NCBI GenBank assembly: GCA_025141835.1
Contig: CP081102.1
Coordinates: 2,666,001 to 2,730,000, forward strand
Source of the DNA: Rhodobacteraceae bacterium M385
Lineage (GTDB): Bacteria > Pseudomonadota > Alphaproteobacteria > Rhodobacterales > Rhodobacteraceae
Direction: 5' to 3'
Length of the DNA stretch: 64,000 bases
Shown: positions 40,966 to 50,144 of the stretch, one piece after another
Layout: each line of letters starts with the position of its first letter
How positions within the stretch are numbered: position 1 is the first letter of the stretch
Translations under genes and position numbers: made by a program
Notes under the pieces: model-generated
Seen by the model: the letters and a program-made list of their open reading frames with translations, nothing else
Databases searched by the model: none
Told to the model about the DNA's origin: nothing

Positions 40966-42564
40966 TTACTCTACGGCAGCGATGCGTCCGTCGGTGTAAG
41001 GTGTGTAGCCTTCCGCCGCCATGATGTAATCCGCCACGACCTGCTCTAGGCCGGGGCCGAAATCATAGGCGTTGTCGGCTGTGGTGAAGCTGGCATAACC
41101 ATCCCCGCCACCGCGCATGTAGTTGTTGGACACAACACCGTAGACAGCTTCAGGGTCCAGCGGCTCTCCGCCGATCTCAACGGAAACGATGCGCGAACCG
41201 GGCTCTGCCGCGGGATCATAGGTGTAGGACATGCCCGACACCTGTGGGAAGCGGCCTGCGCCTTCTTCCACGGCGCTCACACCGTTTTCCAAGGCTTCAA
41301 TGATGCCCGCACCGGTCAGCTGGAACGTGGCCAGCGTGTTCTGGAATGGCAGCACGGTGAAGACCTCACCCATGGTGATTTCGCCCGCGTCGATGGTGGC
41401 TCGCAGACCGCCACCGTTCTGGATCGCCACGTCGATACCCTGCTCGCGCACGCGCTCTAACATGGCGTCCGCCACAAGGTTGCCCATCGGGCATTCCATC
41501 GCCCGGCAGGTATCGCGTGACCCGTCGATGATGTCCGAGGTTTCGCCGATCACAACCGACATCGCCTCTTCAATCGGGCCACCCAATTCGGCCACGCGGG
41601 CCGCGATTTCTGGGTCAGGCGTCACGGAAGCATCCAGCACCATCGTGTCGCCCGAGGCGTAGACAACGTTGCCGTCGTCATCAAATGTCACCTCTAGGTG
41701 GCCAAGGTACTTGGAATACGCATAGGCCTGCACGATTGGCACGAAATCGCCATCGGGGTTGGTTGCCATCGTCGGATATGCGCCCGCACGATCCGGGTCC
41801 GAGGACGACAGATAGGTGTGCGAATGGCCGCCCACGATCACGTCGATACCCGTCACAGCTTCTGCAATGCGGATGTCGGCAGGCAGGCCCACGTGGGTCA
41901 GGGCGATGATGATGTTCACGCCTTGCTCGGTCAGGGCATCAACATCTGCCTGAAGCGCATCAATTTCATCTTGGAAAATGACGTTGGGACCGGGCGACGA
42001 CGTTTCCGCCGTATCCACTGCCAGCGCCGAGATCACGCCGACTTGCACACCGTTCACGTCCAGAACCACGTGATCGGGGATCATCGTGCCGTCCAGAATA
42101 TTGGACTGGGACAGATCAAGGTTACCCGAAATAATCGGGAAACTGGTCATTTCAGCGAAGCGGGCAAGGTTTTCCGGGCCATCGTCGAACTCGTGGTTGC
42201 CTACGGCCATGACGTCAAAGCCAATCGCCTCCATGAACTCGGCCTCAACCTCGCCCTTGTAGGTGGTGTACATCAGCGAGCCTTGGAACTGGTCGCCTGC
42301 GTCCAAGACAAGCACGTTTTCGCCAGCCGCTTCCAGCTCACCGCGCAGGGTGTTGATCGCGGTGGCGACGCGCGCCACACCGCCAAAGCATTCGCCCGCG
42401 GCGTCATCTTCGGCGCCACAGGTCGAATCAAAGCGGTTGATCGGCTGAATACGGCTGTGCAGGTCGTTGATGTGCAACAGGTGCAGCGTTGTGTCCGCCG
42501 CAACAGGTGCTGCAACAGCAAGGCCCGCCAGCATGGCGGTCGAGCCGAGAATACGAGAAAGCAT
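40966..42564 (-). CDS. Periplasmic 5'-nucleotidase / 2',3'-cyclic phosphodiesterase family protein
   Basis: 532-residue exported phosphoesterase with a Sec signal peptide (MLSRILGSTAMLAGLAVAAP, cleavage near VAAD). The metallophosphatase domain has HINDLHSR, DAGDQFQGS and AVGNHEFDDG; the C-terminal nucleotidase domain has QNGGGLRATIDAGEI and a substrate-stacking region. It releases phosphate and nucleosides from nucleotides outside the cytoplasm. It is monocistronic with a downstream terminator; functionally it may feed the nucleoside-salvage genes near the right edge. Confidence 0.94.
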   Translation of the reverse strand: MLSRILGSTAMLAGLAVAAPVAADTTLHLLHINDLHSRIQPINRFDSTCGAEDDAAGECFGGVARVATAINTLRGELEAAGENVLVLDAGDQFQGSLMYTTYKGEVEAEFMEAIGFDVMAVGNHEFDDGPENLARFAEMTSFPIISGNLDLSQSNILDGTMIPDHVVLDVNGVQVGVISALAVDTAETSSPGPNVIFQDEIDALQADVDALTEQGVNIIIALTHVGLPADIRIAEAVTGIDVIVGGHSHTYLSSSDPDRAGAYPTMATNPDGDFVPIVQAYAYSKYLGHLEVTFDDDGNVVYASGDTMVLDASVTPDPEIAARVAELGGPIEEAMSVVIGETSDIIDGSRDTCRAMECPMGNLVADAMLERVREQGIDVAIQNGGGLRATIDAGEITMGEVFTVLPFQNTLATFQLTGAGIIEALENGVSAVEEGAGRFPQVSGMSYTYDPAAEPGSRIVSVEIGGEPLDPEAVYGVVSNNYMRGGGDGYASFTTADNAYDFGPGLEQVVADYIMAAEGYTPYTDGRIAAVE

Positions 42565-42688
42565 GGAATTCTCCCCAAGTTATTGTTGAACTGGCCGCAG
42601 CTTGGCCGCGTGTCACGTCCAAGTAAAGACGCTAGATGACGAGACCGTGACACTTGACGTAGCGACGCCTGCGGGGGAAACGACGCCC

Positions 42689-43024
42689 ATGATGATTTTC
42701 AAGATATTGCGGGCGGACGAATGGGCCGCCCTTCAGTCTCAGGGCGAAACCTCGGGCGCGCCGATTGACGTGGCCGATGGCTACATCCACTTCTCCACCG
42801 CCGAGCAGGCCGCAGAGACGGCGGCGAAATACTTCGCCGATGTAGACGGCTTGGTGCTTGCCGCTCTCGATGCCGACACCCTTGGCGATGGCCTCAAGTG
42901 GGAACCCTCCCGCGGCGGGGCGCTGTTCCCCCACCTCTATGGCCCTTTGCGTTTGGCCGACGTGGTTTGGCACAAGCCCCTGCCGTTTGAGAACGGCACC
43001 CATATCTTCCCCGAGGGGCTTTAG
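42689..43024 (+). CDS. DUF952 family protein
   Basis: 111-residue cytoplasmic protein with the DUF952 layout: IFKILRADEWAAL at the N-terminus, DVADGYIHFSTAEQAAETAA in the centre and WHKPLPFENGTHIFPEGL at the end. The fold resembles ADP-ribosyltransferase-like proteins but the role is unknown. ATG at 42689 is preferred (GGGGAAA 8 bases upstream); 42692 is also possible. Its stop abuts the pyrD start, so the two are coupled. Confidence 0.85.
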   Translation: MMIFKILRADEWAALQSQGETSGAPIDVADGYIHFSTAEQAAETAAKYFADVDGLVLAALDADTLGDGLKWEPSRGGALFPHLYGPLRLADVVWHKPLPFENGTHIFPEGL

Positions 43025-44080
43025 ATGCTAGAGAAACTGGGCCTCCCCCTCCTGCGTTGCATCGATCCTGAACGGGCTCACGGCCTTGCTCTGTTGGCCC
43101 TAAAGGCAGGCCTCGGCCCTGTCGCGGGGCCGTTCACCTCGCCTCGGCTACAAACGGAAATCGCCGGACTTGCGATGCCCAACCCCGTCGGCCTTGCCGC
43201 AGGCTTCGACAAAAACGCCACCGTCGCAGGGCCCCTGCAACGGGCAGGCTTCGGCTTCATCGAACTGGGTGCCGCCACCCCGCGTGCCCAACCCGGCAAC
43301 CCGCGCCCGCGTCTCTTCCGCCTTGCCGAGGACCGCGCCGCGATCAACCGCTTCGGCTTTAACAACGACGGCGCCGAGGCCATTGCCTCGCGCCTGAATG
43401 GCCTCCCCCACGAGATCCCCATCGGCCTGAACCTTGGCGCTAACAAAGACAGCTCTGACCGGGTCGCCGATTTTGCTCAGGTCTTCCGCACCTGTGCGCC
43501 TCACATTGATTTCGCCACGATCAATGTCTCTTCCCCCAACACCGAGAAATTGCGTGACCTGCAAGGAAAAGCAGCCCTTCGCGCAATTATTGAGCAGGTC
43601 GCAGCGGTTCGCCTGCACGCGGCTGAACCCGTCGCCCTCTTCCTCAAGATCGCTCCCGATCTGTCCGAGGCCGAACTGGCAGACATCGCCGAGGTCGCCC
43701 TAGAAGGTGGCCACCTCCAAGGCATCATCGCCACCAACACGACCCTGGATCGCACTGGCCTGCAAAGCCGCCACGCGGGCGAACAAGGCGGCCTCTCCGG
43801 GCAGCCCTTGTTTGAAAAATCCACCCGCACCCTCGCCCGCCTTTCGCAACTGACCGAAGGCAAATTGCCCCTCATCGGGGTCGGCGGCGTGGCCAATGCG
43901 GAACAGGCCTACGCCAAAATTCGCGCGGGAGCCTCAGCCGTGCAACTCTACACGGGCCTCGTCTATGGCGGCCTCTCCATGGTGACGAAAATCGCCCAGG
44001 GGCTCGATGCGCGCCTGCAACGGGACGGGTTTGATAACGTTGCCCAAGCCGTCGGCACAGGAGTATCCGAATGGACGTAA
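43025..44080 (+). CDS. pyrD: Dihydroorotate dehydrogenase (quinone), class 2
   Basis: 351-residue flavoprotein oxidising dihydroorotate to orotate at the membrane with quinone as acceptor. The N-terminal amphipathic extension (LLRCIDPERAHGLALLALK) is typical of class 2. GLAAGFDKNA, INRFGFNNDGA, TINVSSPNTEKLRDLQ with the catalytic Ser, and LIGVGGVANAEQAY are all present. It overlaps the downstream arsC-like gene by 10 bases. Confidence 0.96.
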   Translation: MLEKLGLPLLRCIDPERAHGLALLALKAGLGPVAGPFTSPRLQTEIAGLAMPNPVGLAAGFDKNATVAGPLQRAGFGFIELGAATPRAQPGNPRPRLFRLAEDRAAINRFGFNNDGAEAIASRLNGLPHEIPIGLNLGANKDSSDRVADFAQVFRTCAPHIDFATINVSSPNTEKLRDLQGKAALRAIIEQVAAVRLHAAEPVALFLKIAPDLSEAELADIAEVALEGGHLQGIIATNTTLDRTGLQSRHAGEQGGLSGQPLFEKSTRTLARLSQLTEGKLPLIGVGGVANAEQAYAKIRAGASAVQLYTGLVYGGLSMVTKIAQGLDARLQRDGFDNVAQAVGTGVSEWT

Positions 44081-44424
44081 CGCCCCCCTTCACCCTCTGG
44101 CACAACCCACGCTGCTCCAAATCCCGTGCCGCGCTGGCCCACCTGCAAGCGGCGGGCATTGAACCGACCCTGCGCCTCTACCTGAAAGAGCCCCCTTCCG
44201 AGGCCGAGATCACAGACCTGCTCAGCAAACTCTCCCTCTCCCCGCGCGACATGATGCGCCGGGGCGAAAGCATCTACAAAGACCAAAACCTCAAGGCCGC
44301 CGACGATGCCACACTCATCAAAGCCATGGTGCAACACCCGATCCTGATCGAACGCCCGATCCTCTCCACGCCCACGTCGGCCAAAATCGGCCGCCCGACC
44401 GAGGCACTGGACACCCTCCTCTAA
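44071..44424 (+). CDS. Arsenate reductase-like (ArsC/Spx family) protein
   Basis: 117-residue thioredoxin-fold protein. LWHNPRCSKSRAAL carries the single catalytic cysteine of glutaredoxin-coupled ArsC and LIERPIL its conserved Arg. No arsR, arsB or arsH gene is near, so arsenate may not be the natural substrate. Third gene of the DUF952-pyrD-arsC-like operon. Confidence 0.9.
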   Translation: MDVTPPFTLWHNPRCSKSRAALAHLQAAGIEPTLRLYLKEPPSEAEITDLLSKLSLSPRDMMRRGESIYKDQNLKAADDATLIKAMVQHPILIERPILSTPTSAKIGRPTEALDTLL

Positions 44425-44497
44425 TCCGCCGCGGCGCCAACGCGCCAACGCTCGCAATCGCCCGTCCGGCTCCCTGCTTCATCTTGGCAAATACAAC

Positions 44498-45841
44498 TCA
44501 AGAACCGTCCTCCGCGGCGCGCTCCAACGCCGGATATCTCGCCCCCAAACTCCCCCCCCTCGCCGCGAACGATACCAATAAGGCCGCCCATACGCCGTGA
44601 TTTCCCAGCCACGGGATCAGAACCGCCGCCGCCGCCACATAGATGACCGCGCTCACAATCATCATGTTGCGCATATCGCGCCCCTGTGCTGCGCCGATGA
44701 AGATCCCGTCCAGCATCCATGCCGCGCAGCCGATCACCGGGGCAAACACCATCCATGGCAGATACGCCCTCGCCGCCGCCTGCACCTCTGGGTCCTTGGC
44801 CAGCAGATCAATCAACCACGGCCCGCCCAACCAAAACGCCGCGCCAAGGGCCACGCATGTGGCCAATCCCCAAACCGACGTCATCGCAGCCGAGCGGCGC
44901 AGCCGCCCCCTGTCTCCACGCCCGAAGGCCCTTGCGATCAAGGTTTCTGCGGCAAAGGCGAAGCCGTCCATGGCGTGCGCCGTCAAATAGAGGAACTGGA
45001 TCAACACCTCATTGGCCGCCAGTGTGACCTCTCCAAACTGTGCGCCCAGAAACGTGAACGAGGTAAACATCGCCACCAACAGCGCCGAGCGGATCAGGAT
45101 ATCCACGTTCAACAACGCCATCTTGATCAAGCGCACCCGGTCAAACACCCGCGGCCAGTCGCGCCAAGCGGGCCGTGCAAATGCGTTGCGACAAAACCAA
45201 AGCCCAACGCCGGCGCCGATGATCTCGGCAATCGCCGTAGACAGGGCCACGCCCTCGACGCCCCACCCGAACCCCAAGACAAACAGGAAATTCAGCGCGA
45301 TATTGATGCTGTTCATAATCAATTGCACCGCAAAGACCGCGCCGGTGCGCTCTTGCGCCACCAACCAACCCGTTAACGCATAGACCGAAATCGCAAAGGG
45401 CGCGGTCCAGATACGGATGAACAGATACTGACGGGCCAGCGCCTCGACCTCTGGCGTGGTGGGCTCCCACGAAAACGCGGCGAAAACGATTATCGGATAA
45501 GCCGCGATCAGCAACAGCCCCCCGACCCCGGCGATAATCAACGCACGGGTCAAGATCGCCGAGACCTCGGCCAAATCTCCCGCCCCTTCGGCCTGCCCCA
45601 CCAAGCCGACGGTGCCCATGCGCAGAAAGCCGAAGATCCAGAACACGCTGGTCAGGATGATCGCGCCAATGCCCACAGCCCCAATCGGGGCCGCGTCGCC
45701 CATCTGCCCCACGACGCCGACGTCCACGATCCCCAATAGCGGCACCGTTGCGTTGGACACGACGATTGGCAGGGCGATCTTCAAGATCCGCTTATGGGTC
45801 AGAGGTTGCGGCGGGGTGCTGGCGGCGGCTGGCGTGGTCAT
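44498..45841 (-). CDS. MATE-family efflux transporter (DinF-like)
   Basis: 447-residue multidrug/toxin exporter with 12 hydrophobic segments. ILKIALPIVVSNATVPLLGI and VGLVGQAEGAGD at the N-terminus, and the second-half repeat with FAAETLIARAFGRGDR, are typical of the DinF branch. It likely exports organic cations or bile-salt-like compounds using Na+ or H+. Four GTC-like spacings to neighbours do not show coupling; the thioesterase gene starts a separate pair upstream. Confidence 0.93.
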   Translation of the reverse strand: MTTPAAASTPPQPLTHKRILKIALPIVVSNATVPLLGIVDVGVVGQMGDAAPIGAVGIGAIILTSVFWIFGFLRMGTVGLVGQAEGAGDLAEVSAILTRALIIAGVGGLLLIAAYPIIVFAAFSWEPTTPEVEALARQYLFIRIWTAPFAISVYALTGWLVAQERTGAVFAVQLIMNSINIALNFLFVLGFGWGVEGVALSTAIAEIIGAGVGLWFCRNAFARPAWRDWPRVFDRVRLIKMALLNVDILIRSALLVAMFTSFTFLGAQFGEVTLAANEVLIQFLYLTAHAMDGFAFAAETLIARAFGRGDRGRLRRSAAMTSVWGLATCVALGAAFWLGGPWLIDLLAKDPEVQAAARAYLPWMVFAPVIGCAAWMLDGIFIGAAQGRDMRNMMIVSAVIYVAAAAVLIPWLGNHGVWAALLVSFAARGGSLGARYPALERAAEDGS

Positions 45842-45847
45842 GAAACC

Positions 45848-46369
45848 CTAACTTGTCCCGCTATCTTTGCTGGCGGGCATCAGGAAATGCCCCGTCGCCT
45901 GGGCAAACAGCTTCTGGCGGTTATCCTGCCATGCCTCCACATGAACGCTGGCATAACGCCGCCCGGACCGGTTCACCCTTGCCCGCGCATAGGCGTCGCG
46001 TGGCAGGCCCGAGCGCAGGTAATCCACGGTAAAATCGATCGTCTTGGGCATTCTGGGCAGGGTCTCAGGCGTCAGGCTATCGGCATCCAATCGCCCTGTC
46101 TCGATCTCGTCCCATAGCAGATGAAACCCCAATTCCATGATCGCCGTGACCTCCAGGAACGAGGCCGTGGCCCCGCCGTGGATCGCAGGCAACATCGGGT
46201 TTCCAATCAACTTGTCTTGGTAATTCAGAACAGCCGTCAATTCATCTCCGCGGCGATCAAAACTGATCCCCATGGTCGAGATATAAGGCACCCCCGCCAC
46301 CAACGCCGCGAGGGCGCGGTCGCGGCGTTCTTTGACGACGTGAACGGGTTCCGGGCGGGATCGAGCCAT
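45848..46369 (-). CDS. PaaI-type (hot-dog) thioesterase
   Basis: 173-residue hot-dog-fold protein. The conserved AIHGGATASFLEVTAIMEL matches the HGG motif of PaaI-type acyl-CoA thioesterases, and TIDFTVDYLRSGLPRDAYARA is the central strand region. The start at 46369 has AAGGA upstream; a longer in-frame version would run into the neighbouring thioesterase. It lies 4 bases downstream of a second thioesterase gene, so they form a pair. Confidence 0.87.
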   Translation of the reverse strand: MARSRPEPVHVVKERRDRALAALVAGVPYISTMGISFDRRGDELTAVLNYQDKLIGNPMLPAIHGGATASFLEVTAIMELGFHLLWDEIETGRLDADSLTPETLPRMPKTIDFTVDYLRSGLPRDAYARARVNRSGRRYASVHVEAWQDNRQKLFAQATGHFLMPASKDSGTS

Positions 46370-46373
46370 ATCC

Positions 46374-46811
46374 TTACCCCCCCGCCATGGTGAATGCGCC
46401 GGTGGCCGAGGCCACGGGGCGGCTTTCGTCACCGTCAAAGGCTTCTGCCCGGATGAAAGCCACAGACCGCGTGACATTATAGCAATGGGCGCGGGCGGTT
46501 ATGCGGTCTCCGGGGGTGGCGGGGCGCATATAGTCGATGCGCAAATCCAAGGTCGCCGTCGCAGCTTTGGTCTGCGGGTGGCACATCACGGCGGCACCGC
46601 CACAGGTATCCATCAAGGCCGACACAGCTCCGCCATGGATCACGCCAGTCGCCGGATCGCCAACGATTTCTGGCGAATAGGGCATTGAAATCACCGCTTT
46701 GCCGTCGGCCATTTCTTCCATCTTCATCTGCAACGCCTTGGCAAAAGGCATTGTCTCAATGAAGTGCCGCACCAGATCAGCCCTGTTGCCTGCTGTTAAC
46801 TCGTTCGCCAT
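46374..46811 (-). CDS. PaaI-type (hot-dog) thioesterase
   Basis: 145-residue hot-dog-fold thioesterase with VIHGGAVSALMDTCGG (HGG...D motif) and LRIDYMRPATPGDRITARA. It probably hydrolyses aromatic or medium-chain acyl-CoA. The start at 46811 has AGAGGGG upstream. First of the two paired thioesterase genes; divergent from the first merR-type gene. Confidence 0.9.
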   Translation of the reverse strand: MANELTAGNRADLVRHFIETMPFAKALQMKMEEMADGKAVISMPYSPEIVGDPATGVIHGGAVSALMDTCGGAAVMCHPQTKAATATLDLRIDYMRPATPGDRITARAHCYNVTRSVAFIRAEAFDGDESRPVASATGAFTMAGG

Positions 46812-46931
46812 GGGCCCCTCTTGCGGTTTTTGTCCTTTAGGTGTCGCGCCCTGCCCGAAGGGACGCAAGGGGTTTTACTTAACAAGCCGCGCAACTCGCG
46901 GCATAATGGCGGCGGAAACAGGAAGGAACGG

Positions 46932-47303
46932 ATGGCCATGGCCGAGGATCGGCTCAATTTTAAAGAAATGTGCGCAAGGTTCGAGGTCACCCCGCGGACG
47001 TTGCGTCACTATGAATATATCGAGCTCCTCTCGCCCGAGCGTGAAGGACGCGCCCGGTTTTATGGCCCCCGTGAAGTTGCCCGGATGACCCTGATCCTGC
47101 GCGGGCGCCGGTTTGGGTTCTCCTTGGAAGAAATTCGCCAATGGCTGGAAATCTACGACCGCGGTGAGGGCTGGGAAGGCCAGCGCGATGTCTGGATTGC
47201 CAAGGCTGACCGTCAGTTGGAAGAGCTGAACGCCCGCCGGACCGAGTTGGATGAAATCATCGCCGAACTGAAGTCCCTGCGCGACGCCTCCGTCGCGATC
47301 TAG
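46932..47303 (+). CDS. MerR-family regulator, LiuR-like
   Basis: 123-residue MerR protein with the winged helix FKEMCARFEVTPRTLRHYEY at residues ~9-28, FYGPREVARMTLILRGRRFG wing region, and a C-terminal coiled coil with no metal-binding cysteines. The sequence is closest in style to LiuR-type regulators of branched-chain amino-acid and fatty-acid oxidation. ATG at 46932 has AAGGA upstream; 46938 is possible. Divergent from the thioesterase pair, which it may regulate. Confidence 0.88.
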   Translation: MAMAEDRLNFKEMCARFEVTPRTLRHYEYIELLSPEREGRARFYGPREVARMTLILRGRRFGFSLEEIRQWLEIYDRGEGWEGQRDVWIAKADRQLEELNARRTELDEIIAELKSLRDASVAI

Positions 47304-47683
47304 GCGACGTTAGCACCCCCGCCTTAATAGACCCGACAGTTGGCGCAACGCGCCTGAGCCTACCGCATTCAGCATACGCGCTACCCGGTCAGCGCATAGC
47401 AAAGCTGTTTGCCATTGCCCTCGGGTCATTAACCATTAGGTCTCGTTCTCGGCTGTCCGCACCGCATTGAAACGTCGCTTTCAACCAAGAACGACAGCCC
47501 GAAACATGCTTTTGAGCTTTCCGAAAATTGCTCGTGACGCGGGGTCCACTTAGTTAACCTTTCGTCACCCCAGGAGTGACGCAACGTCCAAGTTACGTAA
47601 ACGTCATCCAACCTTGTAGACTACTCCCATGACTCGCACATGGGCTTCAGAATGTAATGTTTGATCTTAGTGAGACCCACACA
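47304..47683 (+). promoter_or_regulatory. Intergenic region with hairpins and a LiuR-like palindromic box
   Basis: No credible gene in 380 bases. Visible elements: a nested hairpin GGCTGTC (47451-47457) / GACAGCC (47493-47499) enclosing TTGAAA/TTTCAA (47467-47484); an inverted repeat CGTCAC (47563-47568) / GTGACG (47576-47581); and TTACGTAAACGTCA at 47593-47606, which resembles the box I remember for LiuR (TTTACGTAAACGTCAA). The box lies about 80 bases before the second merR-type gene and probably marks its promoter. Confidence 0.6.
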
Positions 47684-48073
47684 ATGACGACCGAAACCAT
47701 GACCATCCGCGAGATGTGCGATGCCTATGATGTCACGCCACGCACCTTGCGTTTCTACGAGTCCAAAGAATTGCTCTACCCCATTCGGGAAGGTCAGCGC
47801 CGCCTCTTTACGCGCCGCGATCGGGCCCGCCTGAAACTGATCCTGCGCGGCAAGCGCTTTGGGTTTTCGTTGGAAGAGATCCGGCAGCTGCTGGACCTTT
47901 ATACCGTAGACGACAGCCAACAAACCCAGCTTGTCAGCACGCTATCTATTGCCCGTGCGCGCCTGAGCGACATGGAAAAACAACGCGCCGAACTCGATGA
48001 AGCCATCGACGAGCTGCGCAACCAGATGACGTTGGTGACGGAAATGCTAACCAGCAAAGTATCCGCCGCCTGA
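47684..48073 (+). CDS. MerR-family regulator, LiuR-like (second copy)
   Basis: 129-residue MerR protein, a clear paralogue of the one at 46932: IREMCDAYDVTPRTLRFYES and LKLILRGKRFGFSLEEIRQLL align closely with it. The C-terminal coiled coil lacks cysteines. ATG at 47684 is preferred; an in-frame ATG at 47657 would add nine residues. The acyl-CoA dehydrogenase starts 24 bases after its stop, so it probably controls that operon, perhaps sensing an acyl-CoA. Confidence 0.88.
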   Translation: MTTETMTIREMCDAYDVTPRTLRFYESKELLYPIREGQRRLFTRRDRARLKLILRGKRFGFSLEEIRQLLDLYTVDDSQQTQLVSTLSIARARLSDMEKQRAELDEAIDELRNQMTLVTEMLTSKVSAA

Positions 48074-48097
48074 CGCTATACACCAAGGGAGACACTA

Positions 48098-49873
48098 ATG
48101 CCGCGCTACACCGCCCCGACCAAAGACACACAGTTCATTTTGCACGATGTGCTGAACATCTCGGCTCTCCAGACCCCCGGCTATGGCGATCTGGAGCGGG
48201 AATTTACCGGAGCGATTTTAGAGGAAGCCGGTAAGATCTCGTCCGAGGTTCTGACCCCGTTGAACGTGGTCGGTGACACCGAAGGCTGTGTGATGGAGAA
48301 CGGCGTCGTGCGCACGCCCACGGGCTTCAAAGCGGCATTCGATCAGATGGCCGAAGGTGGCTGGCCCGGCATCGACATGCCCGAAGAATTCGGCGGCATG
48401 GGGCTTCCTTACGTGATGAACACGGCAGTGGGTGAGATGTTCTCCTCCGCCAACATGGCGTTCACCATGTACCAAGGCCTGACCCACGGCGCGGCCTCCG
48501 CGATCCTGGCCCACGGCACCGAAGAGCAAAAGGCGACGTATTTGCCCAAAATGGTGTCCTGCGAATGGACCGGCACCATGAACCTGACCGAGCCCCATTG
48601 CGGCACCGATCTAGGCTTGATGCGCACCAAGGCAGAACCTCAGGACGACGGCAGCTACAAGATTTCCGGCCAGAAGATTTTCATTTCGGCGGGCGAACAC
48701 GACATGTCCGACAACATCATTCACTTGGTGTTGGGCAAGATCGTGGGCGGCCCAGAGGGCATCAAAGGCGTTTCGCTCTTTATCGTGCCGAAGTTCCACG
48801 TGAACGAGGATGGCACGCCGGGCGCCCGCAACGGCGTGAGCTGTGGCAAAATCGAAGAGAAAATGGGCATCCACGGCAACTCGACCTGTGTGATGAACTA
48901 TGACGAGGCCACGGGATATCTGCTCGGCGAAGAGCACAAGGGCATGCGCGCCATGTTCACCATGATGAACGAGGCCCGTTTGGGCGTTGGCATGCAGGGC
49001 GTCTCCCAAGCCGAGGCTGCCTACCAAAACGCGCTCGACTACGCCAAAGACCGCCTGCAAGGGCGCGATGTGACCGGTGCCAAAAACCCCGACGGTCCCG
49101 CCGATCCGCTGATCGTTCACCCCGACATTCGCCGCAACCTGATGGAACAGAAAAGCTTCGCCGAAGCAGGCCGCGCGTTCCTTCTGTGGGGCTCGACCCT
49201 GATCGACGCCGCCCACCGCTCCGAGGACGCGGATGCAGACGGCCTGATTTCTCTGCTGACGCCGGTAATCAAAGGCTTCCTGACGGACAAAGGCTTCGAC
49301 ATGACCGTGCAGGCCCAGCAGGTCTACGGGGGGCACGGGTATATTGAAGAATGGGGCATGTCCCAGTTCGCCCGCGATGCCCGGATTGCGATGATCTATG
49401 AGGGTGCCAACGGCGTCCAAGCGCTGGATCTTGTAGGGCGTAAGCTGGCCCAGGACGGCGGCAAACACGTGATGGCGTTCTTTGACCTGGTCAAAGGCTT
49501 CTGCAAAGACAATGCCGAGGTCGAGGGGATGGCAGAGTTCATCACACCGCTGAAAGCCGCGTCCAAAGACCTGCAAGCCGCGGGCATGTACTTCATGCAA
49601 GAGGGCATGAAAAACCCCAATAACGCGCTCTCGGGCTCCACCGACTTCCTGCACCTGTTTGGCCACACCTGCTTGGGCCTGATGTGGGGCATGATGGCGA
49701 AAGCCTCGCTCAAGGCGCTGTCCGATGGTACCTCTGACCCGGTTTTCCACGAAACGAAACTGGCCACCGGGCGCTTCTACATGACCCGTACGCTGCCGAT
49801 GACAGCAACCCATCTGACCCGCATTCAGGCGGGTGGCGATGCGGTGATGGCGCTGGACGCGGCCAACTTCTAA
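48098..49873 (+). CDS. Acyl-CoA dehydrogenase, long DmdC-like type
   Basis: 591-residue FAD enzyme of the extended acyl-CoA dehydrogenase group (N-terminal, middle and C-terminal ACAD domains plus an extra C-terminal domain). WTGTMNLTEPHCGTDLGLMR and the FAD-contact segment YGGHGYIEEWGMSQFARDAR carry conserved residues; the catalytic Glu is in MIYEGANGVQALDLVGR. The ~590-residue layout is that of proteins often named DmdC (methylmercaptopropionyl-CoA dehydrogenase), but general fatty-acyl-CoA use is equally possible. Followed by a small unknown gene, GST, thiolase and FadJ-type genes. Confidence 0.92.
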   Translation: MPRYTAPTKDTQFILHDVLNISALQTPGYGDLEREFTGAILEEAGKISSEVLTPLNVVGDTEGCVMENGVVRTPTGFKAAFDQMAEGGWPGIDMPEEFGGMGLPYVMNTAVGEMFSSANMAFTMYQGLTHGAASAILAHGTEEQKATYLPKMVSCEWTGTMNLTEPHCGTDLGLMRTKAEPQDDGSYKISGQKIFISAGEHDMSDNIIHLVLGKIVGGPEGIKGVSLFIVPKFHVNEDGTPGARNGVSCGKIEEKMGIHGNSTCVMNYDEATGYLLGEEHKGMRAMFTMMNEARLGVGMQGVSQAEAAYQNALDYAKDRLQGRDVTGAKNPDGPADPLIVHPDIRRNLMEQKSFAEAGRAFLLWGSTLIDAAHRSEDADADGLISLLTPVIKGFLTDKGFDMTVQAQQVYGGHGYIEEWGMSQFARDARIAMIYEGANGVQALDLVGRKLAQDGGKHVMAFFDLVKGFCKDNAEVEGMAEFITPLKAASKDLQAAGMYFMQEGMKNPNNALSGSTDFLHLFGHTCLGLMWGMMAKASLKALSDGTSDPVFHETKLATGRFYMTRTLPMTATHLTRIQAGGDAVMALDAANF

Positions 49874-49931
49874 GCGGCATAGTCGAGGCGCGTCCGTCCT
49901 AAGGGCGCGCCTCGGATCAGAAAGGGACACC

Positions 49932-50144
49932 ATGCCGAAACGCCTACGTCTGACACGCCGCACCAATATCGCGATGACCGAAGACGGCTACCGCAAACTG
50001 CGCGGCCTCTCGAAGGAGGCGGGCTTGGATGAAGGAGAGTTCCTTTCCTTTTTGTTCGAAAACTGGGGCAGCGTCCTCAACGAAGAAAAATTCATCGCCC
50101 GGATCAGGATTTTCAATTCTGAACTGGAAGACAGAAAACGCTAA
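49932..50144 (+). CDS. Small conserved-looking protein, unknown
   Basis: 70-residue protein (MPKRLRLTRRTNIAMTEDGY...), basic at the N-terminus with a predicted helix-rich body (FLSFLFENWGSVLNEEKF). It begins like a ribbon-helix-helix protein but no clear family. GGGAC precedes the ATG. It lies 58 bases after the acyl-CoA dehydrogenase stop in the same direction. Confidence 0.55.
   Translation: MPKRLRLTRRTNIAMTEDGYRKLRGLSKEAGLDEGEFLSFLFENWGSVLNEEKFIARIRIFNSELEDRKR

Noticed and set aside
44071..44424. Arsenic-resistance operon
   Set aside because: Only an ArsC-like protein is present; no arsR, arsB/acr3 or arsH gene adjoins it, and it is coupled to pyrD.
48611..49966. 451-codon minus-strand frame opposite the acyl-CoA dehydrogenase
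   Set aside because: Same reasoning: complementary to a gene with all family motifs, and no independent ribosome site.
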